17,987 bases of DNA from DAOVQB01 sp023128935 (GTDB lineage Bacteria; Eisenbacteria; RBG-16-71-46; CAIMUX01; WJJG01). The stretch spans positions 1 to 17,987 of the forward strand of contig DAOVQB010000085.1 in NCBI GenBank assembly GCA_030628905.1. Reading direction: 5' to 3'. The notes beneath the pieces were generated by a model that saw only the letters and a list, made by a program, of their open reading frames with translations, ran no database searches and was not told where the DNA came from. The translations under genes were made by a program, and so were the position numbers. Below are positions 1 through 9,658 of this stretch, piece after piece; positions within the stretch are counted from its first letter, which is position 1; every line of letters begins with the position of its first letter.

Positions 1-219
1 AAGCACACGACGGAGCACGTGAAGCGCGAGATGGTCAACGAGGTAAGGAAGCAGTTGAAGAACTATCGCCGGTTCAGAGAGCTGACCGAAGAATGGGTCG
101 ATTTGTCCGTGACGCTGGCCAAGCTAAGGAAGGCACGGCAGGGCCGGTCGCCTCGTCCCACCGGCTTCCGACCGATGGAGAACATTGCACTCTCGAGTTG
201 TAACGATCACTATTTTTAA
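1..219 (+). CDS. Partial DUF6788-like small protein, 3' end only
   Basis: The reading frame is open from the left edge of the window, so the start is missing; an internal GTG lies at 19. The first roughly 48 residues are charged and helical (motifs EMVNEVRKQLKNYRRF and LTEEWVDLSVTLAKLR). They resemble the C-terminal end of short DUF6788-type proteins, which often sit next to transposase genes. From about position 145 the frame continues through unrelated-looking sequence to a stop at 217-219, inside the 3' end of the minus-strand kinase. The true protein was therefore probably longer or ended differently, and the last 25 residues are read-through across a junction. The family call is from memory of the motif and is tentative. 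No transposase follows on the same strand, so any parent element is broken. Confidence 0.4.
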   Translation, partial: KHTTEHVKREMVNEVRKQLKNYRRFRELTEEWVDLSVTLAKLRKARQGRSPRPTGFRPMENIALSSCNDHYF

Positions 220-2461
220 TGTATTGGATGAACTCCACACCTTTCATACGAGGCATCATCAGGTCGGTAATTATCAAATCAGGCGTAAAACTTCCCAGCT
301 TGGCAGTTGCATCGATACCATCCTCCGCCCACATTACCCTTGTGGTTGGAACCTCCATTTTGAGAAGGCGCACTATTGACTTGCGCATGTTCTCCTCATC
401 CTCTATAACAAGTATTCGCTTCTCCTCCAGGATCCCAGCTCGGACTTCACCTTTATGCGCCCATTTGCTGATCGCATTTTGAATGTCGTCTCGTTTGAAC
501 GGCTTGGTTAGATAGTCATCCATCCCTGCCTCAATGGATATTTCCCGATCTCCTTTCATAGCGTGAGCCGTCAGGGCAATAATCGGAATGCGCCCCCCGG
601 TTGCCCTTTCCCGTTTGCGGATGGCTTTAGTTGCTTCAACCCCGCCCATCACCGGCATTTGAATATCCATAAATATCACGTCATATCTATTATTCTCAAA
701 TTCTTCAATAGCGAGCATGCCATTTCCCGCCACTGTAACGGCATGGCCTTGTTTTGCCAGTAGCTTTTTTGCCAGAACTTGATTTACCTTATTGTCCTCA
801 ACCAAAAGGATATTCGTCTTTCGTTTGGTCCCCTCAATGCTATGTTGGGTAACGAGCTTTCGGTTTTTGCTGTCATGAACTTCCTTGTCTTCATAGTCGG
901 ATCTCTTCAATTTCTGATGCATTGTTTCCATTATGGTATTTAAGAGAATGGATTGCTTGATGGGTTTGGGAATATAGCCAGAAATCCCGAACTCTTTACA
1001 TCGACTGATGTCGCCTTTTGCGCCCGCTGATGTGAGCATAATTACGGCGAGCTCCGTTAACCATCCTCTGGACTTTATCTCCTTTGCAACAGAGAACCCA
1101 TCCATACCCGGCATTTGACAATCCAGCAGAACCAACTTGTAAGAATATTCTTCCTTTTGGGCATTGGCCAGTGCATCAAGTGCGTCTTTTCCGCTTGATA
1201 CGGTATGTGGTACAAGCCCCCAATTATCAAGTAACGTATGAAATAGACGGCAGTTGATCTCGTTATCATCAACCACCAGGGTTCTAATTCCCGTCAAATC
1301 CACACGACTTTCATTCCTGAGAGCCATAACCTGCTTTTCTGGTTGGAGGTCTAGTCTTATGGTAAAATGAAAAGTGGTTCCCTGGCCGCCGACTCCTTTG
1401 TTTTCATTTGCAGGACTCTCTAACCAGATCTTTCCACCCATCAATTCCACAAGTTGCCTAGATATAGTGGTACCCAGACCCGTACCGCCATATTCTCTAG
1501 TTGTGGAACCATCGGCCTGGGTAAAACTTTCGAAGATGGCAGACTGGCGTTCCTTGGGAATGCCGATCCCACTGTCAGAAACGGAGAAGTGGAGCATAAC
1601 TGAATCCTGAGCCTCATTTTCAACTTCAACTTTAGCAACGATATCCCCCTCTTTGGTAAACTTAATGCTGTTACCGATCAGATTGATTAAAATCTGGCGC
1701 AGACGTCCCGGATCACCTATAACTCCATCAGGAACTGCAGGTTCGATATAGCAAATCAACTCCAGACCTTTCTTGTTGGCGCGAAGAGCAAGGCTATCTA
1801 CTGTTGATTCTAAAGCTCTCTTGAGGCTGAAGTCGATTCTATCCAACTCCATCTGACCGGCTTCTGCCTTTGAGAAATCGAGAATGTCATCGATGATGGT
1901 CAATAGAGAGCTGGTCGAGGAATTAACTATTTCCAGGTTTTCCCGCTGTTCCGGTGTTAGGTCGGTATCCAGAGTTAAATCGATCATGCCTATAATGCCG
2001 TTCATAGGCGTTCTGATCTCGTGACTCACGTTGGCAAGGAATTCGGATTTGGCCCGGTTTGCGCCTTCGGCGGTTTCTCTTGCTTTCCGCAACTCTTGCT
2101 CCGCCCGCTTTATTTCAGTGATATCCCGTGCTGAAGCAAACACTCCAATAATCTTGCCTGAAGTATCTTTGAACAAAGATGCATTAAACAACACAGGTGT
2201 TGTACTACCATTTACGTGTCTTATATCCAATGGGTAATCTCTAAGGGTACCTTTCTCAAATACTTGTTCAAAGCCCTCTTTTGCCTTTTCTGGTTCAGAG
2301 AAGTAATCAGAAAAGTCGGTACCGATTATTTCTTCTCGTGTGCTGCCGGTAATGTTTTCCGTGGCCAGGTTCACATCTGCTATCTTTCTGTCAGGATCGA
2401 TGGTTATCAGTGGGTCGAGATTTGCTTCAATCAAAATTCGGGTATAGACTTCTGGTTTCAT
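74..2461 (-). CDS. Hybrid sensor histidine kinase (PAS-HisKA-HATPase-REC-REC-truncated REC)
   Basis: A cytoplasmic sensor kinase with no membrane segment. Numbered from ATG 2461, it has a PAS domain (about 5-115), a HisKA dimerisation domain with the phospho-histidine in SHEIRTPMNG (about H147), and an HATPase with N box (NLIGNSIKF), G1 (DSGIGI) and G2 (GGTGLGTTI, unusual where GLGLAI is typical). REC1 carries phospho-acceptor D447 (LLDCQMPGMDG) and Lys 499; REC2 carries D599 (FMDIQMPVMGG) and Lys 654. A third REC starts near 682 with its aspartate (ITDLMMP, D733) but breaks off after NSDRYNS, near residue 756. The remaining 39 residues are low-complexity read-through, so the switch Thr/Ser and Lys of REC3 are missing. 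ATG 2461 is chosen over GTG 2470 because GGGGAG lies about 8 nt before it. The gene is clearly more AT-rich than typA and the defence genes, which suggests separate ancestry. Phosphotransfer within the protein should still be possible. Targets are unknown. Confidence 0.85.
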   Translation of the reverse strand: MKPEVYTRILIEANLDPLITIDPDRKIADVNLATENITGSTREEIIGTDFSDYFSEPEKAKEGFEQVFEKGTLRDYPLDIRHVNGSTTPVLFNASLFKDTSGKIIGVFASARDITEIKRAEQELRKARETAEGANRAKSEFLANVSHEIRTPMNGIIGMIDLTLDTDLTPEQRENLEIVNSSTSSLLTIIDDILDFSKAEAGQMELDRIDFSLKRALESTVDSLALRANKKGLELICYIEPAVPDGVIGDPGRLRQILINLIGNSIKFTKEGDIVAKVEVENEAQDSVMLHFSVSDSGIGIPKERQSAIFESFTQADGSTTREYGGTGLGTTISRQLVELMGGKIWLESPANENKGVGGQGTTFHFTIRLDLQPEKQVMALRNESRVDLTGIRTLVVDDNEINCRLFHTLLDNWGLVPHTVSSGKDALDALANAQKEEYSYKLVLLDCQMPGMDGFSVAKEIKSRGWLTELAVIMLTSAGAKGDISRCKEFGISGYIPKPIKQSILLNTIMETMHQKLKRSDYEDKEVHDSKNRKLVTQHSIEGTKRKTNILLVEDNKVNQVLAKKLLAKQGHAVTVAGNGMLAIEEFENNRYDVIFMDIQMPVMGGVEATKAIRKRERATGGRIPIIALTAHAMKGDREISIEAGMDDYLTKPFKRDDIQNAISKWAHKGEVRAGILEEKRILVIEDEENMRKSIVRLLKMEVPTTRVMWAEDGIDATAKLGSFTPDLIITDLMMPRMKGVEFIQYIKNSDRYNSRVQCSPSVGSRWDEATGPAVPSLAWPASRTNRPILRSAL
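185..193. other. Breakpoint truncating the kinase third receiver domain
   Basis: Kinase homology on the minus strand stops around here, and the plus-strand DUF6788-like homology stops around 145-150. The bases between match neither gene. This fits a deletion or insertion-sequence rearrangement that fused two 3' ends tail to tail, or an assembly join. The exact base cannot be fixed without comparing relatives. Confidence 0.45.
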
Positions 2462-2819
2462 TGTATGCACTCCCCACTTTGATCTATAGTAGACATAGTA
2501 AACAACATAAACAAGTTGACTCAGTTGGCGGATAGGCCGCCCAAGCTCCCTTCCCGCCTAGCGATAGGCCCAGCAGGAAGAACATCCGGTCACCGACTCC
2601 CGATTATTGCGCTTGCCGAGTCCTGGGCAAGGAAAATATTCCCCTGAACCCTCTGCCGTTCGCCAAAACCCCGTCAGCGCTGATTTCGCGTTGGAAGTCT
2701 CGCTAGCTCTGCCTTCAGAAGCAAGCCGATCATTCGTCTCAGCGACTCCTGACTTCAAGATGGTGGTAAGATGATTGCGTCGAGTGGATGCATACACGGA
2801 GTAGGTGGCTATCCGCTCG
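2462..2819. other. Intergenic gap between typA and the kinase, small hairpins
   Basis: About 350 nt without a convincing gene; the minus-strand frame 2558-2842 has no recognisable protein character and overlaps the end of typA. The gap contains two short perfect hairpins: 2527-2541 (GGCGG, 5-nt loop, CCGCC) and 2556-2569 (GCCTA, GCGA loop, TAGGC). Neither has a T-tract, so I do not call a terminator. The 60 nt just upstream of the kinase start are AT-rich (TATAGA near 2489-2494 on the minus strand is a possible -10) and probably hold its promoter, but I see no convincing -35. At the typA stop the octamer GCGGATAG occurs twice on the minus strand, 3 nt apart. Confidence 0.4.
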
Positions 2820-4634
2820 CTATCCGCCCGCCATCCGCTCAACCTTCTCCGCTCTCTTGCGATCGTGGACGTTGAGCACGCCCTTGCGCAGCCGAATGGT
2901 CTTCGGCGTTACCTCTACATACTCATCGTGATTCAGATACTCTAGAGTTTCCTCGAGGCTCATCTTGACCGGTGGAGCGATCTTTATCTTGCGGTCGGCG
3001 CTGGCCGCTCGCATGTTGGTGAGCTTCTTGGCCTTCTGCGCGTTGACGACCAAGTCGCCCTCTTTGCAGTGCTCACCGATGATCTGCCCCCCGTAGAGCT
3101 TCTCGCCCGGTTCGATGAAGAAGTGTCCCCGGTCCTGCAGAGCATCGAGTGCGAAGGCGACCGCGTTGCCATTTGCCATCGAGATAATGCTGCCGCTCTG
3201 CCGCTGCGGTATGGCACCCTTGAAGTACTCGTATTGCAGGAAGCGGTGATTGACGACGATCTCCCCGGAGGTGACCCGCATCATCTTGCTGCGGAATCCG
3301 ATGAGTCCGCGGCTGGGGATGTGAAACTCGAGACGCGTGCGGTTCTCCACCTGCACCATCTGCCGCAGCTCACCGCGGTGCTGCCCCGCGTATTCGATCA
3401 CGGCACCCGTGTGTTGGTTGGGCACATCGACGGTGAGCACCTCGACCGGCTCGGCCTTCTTGCCGCCGATCTCCTTGAAGATGACCTGCGGCTGGCCGGC
3501 CATGAACTCGTGCCCCTCCCGACGCATGTTCTCCATGAGAATCGAGAGGTGCAGGATGCCGCGGCCCGAGACTTTGAAGGTGTCGGTGCTGCCCGTTTCT
3601 TCCACCCGTAGCGCCACGTCTCGTTTGGCCTCCTTGAACAAGCGCTCCCGAAGCTGGCGGCTGGTGACATACTTCCCATCCTCACCGTAGTAGGGGCTGT
3701 CATTGGGCATGAACGCCATGGTGAGGGTCGGCTCATCCACGGTGATCAGCGGAAGCATCTCGGGCTGGTCGACATCGGCGATGGTGTCGCCGATGTCGAC
3801 ACCCGTGACGCCCGTTACGGCGCAGATGTCGCCGCACCCAACCTCATCGACCTCCCGGCGGCCTAGATTGTCGAAGACAAAAAGCCGCTGCACGGTGACC
3901 TTCTGTTGCGATCCGTCGCACTTCAGCAGGGCGACGGCATCCCTGGCCCGCAGCTCACCGCGGAAGATGCGGCCGATGCCGATCCGGCCCACATAGTCGC
4001 TGTGGTCCATGGCAGTCACGAGCATCTGCAGCGGGCCCGTCTTCATCTCGGGTGCGGGGATATGTTCGACGATCATCTCCAGCAGCGGCTGGAGATTCTC
4101 GCGGGTATCGGTCAACTTGGTCACTGCCCACCCGTCCCGTCCGGAGGCATAGACGTAGGGAAAATCTAGTTGATCCTCATCGGCGTCGAGATCGATGAAG
4201 AGATTTAGCACTTCATCGAGTACATCATCGGGCCGGGCGCGATCGCGATCGATCTTGTTGATCACCACGACGGGCTTCAGATGCAGTTCAAGCGCCTTCT
4301 GCAGGACGAAGCGGGTCTGGGGCATGGGTCCTTCGAACGCATCTACCAGTAGCAGCACCCCGTCAGCCATTGTCAGCACGCGTTCAACCTCGCCGCCGAA
4401 GTCGGCGTGGCCGGGGGTGTCGACCAGATTGATGCGCACATCGCCATGGGTGACGGCGAAGTTTTTCGAGGTGATCGTGATGCCGCGTTCACGCTCGAGG
4501 TCGTTTGAATCCATGAAGCGCTCGCGCACTTCCTGGCCCTGCCGGAAGACATTGCACTGGCGCAGGATTTGGTCGACCAGCGTGGTCTTGCCGTGATCGA
4601 CGTGCGCGATGATAGCCACGTTGCGGATGTTCAT
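2820..4634 (-). CDS. typA: Ribosome-associated translational GTPase TypA/BipA
   Basis: A translational GTPase of the EF-G/LepA superfamily that binds 70S ribosomes and supports 50S assembly and growth under stress or cold. The 604-residue product has the usual full length. The G1 loop AHVDHGKT is at about 10-17, switch and G2 RGITI near 60, G3 DTPGHADF near 75, and G4 NKID near 130. The beta-barrel domain follows, then the EF-G III/V-like domains and the TypA-specific C-terminal domain (IPSRGLIGFRSKMMRVTSGE, NHDEYVEVTPKTIRLRK). ATG 4634 gives the canonical start MNIRNVAIIAHVDHGKTT, although it has only a weak GGGA upstream. An in-frame ATG at 4685 would add 17 non-conserved residues, and its GAGGAG touches the start codon with no spacing. 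This is the only clear core housekeeping gene in the window. Its upstream region meets a transposase remnant within about 160 nt. Confidence 0.96.
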   Translation of the reverse strand: MNIRNVAIIAHVDHGKTTLVDQILRQCNVFRQGQEVRERFMDSNDLERERGITITSKNFAVTHGDVRINLVDTPGHADFGGEVERVLTMADGVLLLVDAFEGPMPQTRFVLQKALELHLKPVVVINKIDRDRARPDDVLDEVLNLFIDLDADEDQLDFPYVYASGRDGWAVTKLTDTRENLQPLLEMIVEHIPAPEMKTGPLQMLVTAMDHSDYVGRIGIGRIFRGELRARDAVALLKCDGSQQKVTVQRLFVFDNLGRREVDEVGCGDICAVTGVTGVDIGDTIADVDQPEMLPLITVDEPTLTMAFMPNDSPYYGEDGKYVTSRQLRERLFKEAKRDVALRVEETGSTDTFKVSGRGILHLSILMENMRREGHEFMAGQPQVIFKEIGGKKAEPVEVLTVDVPNQHTGAVIEYAGQHRGELRQMVQVENRTRLEFHIPSRGLIGFRSKMMRVTSGEIVVNHRFLQYEYFKGAIPQRQSGSIISMANGNAVAFALDALQDRGHFFIEPGEKLYGGQIIGEHCKEGDLVVNAQKAKKLTNMRAASADRKIKIAPPVKMSLEETLEYLNHDEYVEVTPKTIRLRKGVLNVHDRKRAEKVERMAGG

Positions 4635-4789
4635 TTGACGTTGTCCCGTAGGTCTTGGTCGGAGTTGCGTCACCGACCGGTTCATCTCCTCGAAAGCCTG
4701 ACTATAAACCAGTTAGCATAGCACACTCTGGTAACACCCGGCAGACATGGTCTCATCCACCCAGCAATTCTAATTTTGGCGGTCTCCGC

Positions 4790-4966
4790 CCGCCGCCGCT
4801 GGATGGCACATGGTACTACTCGTCCGAGAAGATCCACTGCGACAACTGCTCGCACATCAAGCACAAGACCGGACAGATCTCCTACTACCATAGCTCGATC
4901 ATCCTCGTAAATGCACCCGACAGCGGCTCTGTGCTCCCCCGATCCGGCCACGCACCGATCCGCCCG
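4790..4966 (+). pseudogene. Remnant of a DDE transposase (ISNCY-like)
   Basis: In the plus frame, about 55 residues beginning LDGTWYYSSEKIHCDNC, then a histidine/lysine-rich stretch and SYYHSSIILV, resemble the core of ISNCY-type transposases. In that family a (L)DGTxYFSSxKIHCxNC segment precedes a YYH strand. The match continues loosely through APDSGSVLP to about IRPQ and then ends. There is no start codon of its own, no N-terminal DNA-binding part and no downstream catalytic part, so it is an internal fragment. The flanking sequence 4686-4789 shows no coding character and probably holds the typA promoter. The call rests on the cysteine motif and is made from memory of the family. Confidence 0.6.
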
Positions 4967-5009
4967 CAAATCGTGTTGAATTCAGGAGTGCACATGCTAG
5001 CATACGCAC

Positions 5010-5378
5010 ATGGGTTCGTTTTACACAGTCTGTCGTGTCGAGAACCACGTGGATCGCTCCAAATCCGTCCGCCTGCTGAAGGTCCTGGTGGACACCGGGA
5101 GCGAGTACACTTGGATTCCGGCCTCCAAACTCGAGGCAATCGAGGTCACTCGAGAGAAGAAGGATCTCCGTTTCGTGATGGCAAACGGCGAAATCGTCAC
5201 GCGCAGTGTTGGTTTTGCTATCCTGAGGGTCGCCAGGAGCTTCACAATTGATGAGGTCGTCTTTGCCGAACCAGGAGACCTTCTCCTCCTGGGAGCCCGC
5301 ACGCTGGAAGGGTTGAATCTCGTCGTCGATCCAGCCAGGAAGAAGCTCGTTGCCGCCGGTCCCCTCCCCGCAGCCTGA
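5010..5378 (+). CDS. Retropepsin-like (clan AA) aspartic protease
   Basis: A 122-residue single-domain protein. The active-site motif LVDTGSEYTWIP places the catalytic aspartate at about residue 28, and the second signature LLLLGARTLEGLNLVVDP lies at about 95-112, matching the flap/IGRDLL-like strand of pepsin-fold retropepsins. Such proteins act as homodimers because each chain supplies one DTG. Length matches bacterial family members. The ATG at 5010 is taken as the start. An AGGAG at 4984-4988 is 21 nt upstream, which is long, and is better spaced to an out-of-frame ATG at 4994, so translation may be weak. There is no signal peptide or membrane segment. It is the only plus-strand gene near the island and is convergent with the decayed gene ending at 5400. 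Its substrate is unknown. Confidence 0.82.
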   Translation: MGSFYTVCRVENHVDRSKSVRLLKVLVDTGSEYTWIPASKLEAIEVTREKKDLRFVMANGEIVTRSVGFAILRVARSFTIDEVVFAEPGDLLLLGARTLEGLNLVVDPARKKLVAAGPLPAA

Positions 5379-5399
5379 CCTGTCCCTCGCCAAAACCTC

Positions 5400-6119
5400 C
5401 TAGCCGGCATCCAAGCCATAGCGCAACTCGAAGAGATGGCCCACTGACCGCAGCGTTCGATACGATCCAGCAAGCCATTATCAACCGGCCTGGTGTAGGC
5501 GTGCAGTAGCTCCTCGGTGAGCATGACAGGAAGCGAAACCTGCGCCGGCAGGATCTCACCCGGAGGAAGCATGAAGCTTTCAAACTTGCGCCCGTTGAGG
5601 TCGAAGAAGGAAAGCTGTGCAGGCTCCATAATCCGAGCAGTGACTTGTGGCTTGCCGAACTGGGAGCTGATGGTGAGCGGTTCTACTTTGCTCTCAAGGA
5701 ACTGCGCGTCCCCTGTCGGGGTGTAGATATATATCCAAAGAGCATAGTTCTCCTGGGAACCCTTCCAATCATTGTCCCAAACGCGCACATCATAGTCGCC
5801 TAGCCAGGCACTGATTTCGAAGAACTCCTGCCCGCCCTCACCATTGTTGTCGATGATGCCCTGGCTACCGCCTTGAAAGATGATCTCCATGGCGATATCA
5901 CTGTCAGACGGATGTATTGACGGGGGAGGATGAGGGGTAGACCCAACCCAGGTGAGCGAGCCCACAGCGACCGACTCAGACCGCCCGAACCGCCGACATC
6001 GTAAGGATCCACAGCGAGAAAATCGATCTCGTATTGCCCTTTGCACTTGATGTTCGGAAGGGTGAACAGCCTTTCACGTAGCGGACGTACGCTTCGACGA
6101 TCTTCTCGGTGGTCTCCAT
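5400..6119 (-). pseudogene. Frameshifted gene downstream of the DUF499 ATPase
   Basis: Coding character moves through three minus-strand frames. It starts at ATG 6119, with GGGAGG about 7 nt before it, giving METTEKIVEAYVRYVKG. It then shifts to LPNIKCKGQYEIDFLAVDP (6000-6065), to a long open stretch including ISAWLGDYDVRVWDNDW (about 5980-5450), and to SVGHLFELRYGLDAG ending at TAG 5400-5402. Each shift is explained by one missing base: between 6066 and 6067 (TGG TTC reduced to TGTTC), near 5980, and between 5447 and 5448. Rejoined, it would encode about 240 residues and end 21 nt from the convergent protease gene. The N-terminus resembles uncharacterised proteins with an EAYVRYVKGW..IPNIKC.GQYEIDLLAIDP pattern, possibly nuclease-like by the EIDFLA strand; the middle is unrecognised. 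It lies 64 nt after the ATPase stop on the same strand, so it was probably the last gene of that operon. Sequencing error is a real alternative. Confidence 0.55.
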
Positions 6120-6183
6120 TCAGGGCCTCCCATCGTGCTCCTTCGCATCATCGTGTGGCAAAGCTCACGCACTCCTGTGCCCG

Positions 6184-9546
<3,363 letters not shown>

Positions 9547-9598
9547 CGCTTCTTCCTTCCTCGACGATCAGATGACGGTGGCACGTCGGCCGTTCCGA

Positions 9599-9625
9599 CA
9601 TTTCTCCTCCTGAGAAGGAGAAATG
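9599..9625. repeat. Perfect 10-bp inverted repeat between methyltransferase and ATPase genes
   Basis: CATTTCTCCT and AGGAGAAATG flank a 7-nt loop. In the minus-strand mRNA this hairpin would pair a strong SD-like AGGAGGAG/ATG with a CUCC run. There is no U-tract, so it is not an intrinsic terminator. It may shape translation or mRNA stability between the two genes. Confidence 0.4.
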
Positions 9626-9658
9626 CCCCAAGCATTCTCCTTCCTGCGAGGAGAGTTT

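Noticed and set aside
2527..2569. Two small hairpins as a typA terminator
   Set aside because: Stems are only 5 bp, lie about 250 nt beyond the stop and lack a U-tract in either direction.
2558..2842. Minus-strand 94-codon frame after typA
   Set aside because: Overlaps the typA 3' end out of frame, no SD at its start, composition not protein-like.
3069..3611. Plus-strand open frame of 180 codons inside typA
   Set aside because: Shadow of the conserved typA reading frame; no independent protein features.
4686..4789. Definite typA promoter
   Set aside because: TATGCT and TATAGT can be seen on the minus strand, but neither has an acceptable -35 at 16-18 nt, so no boxes are assigned.
5021..5450. 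Minus-strand continuation of the 341-codon frame through the protease gene
   Set aside because: Arginine/serine-rich antisense translation of the protease. Shifting frame at 5447 gives a better ending at 5400, so coding is taken to stop there.
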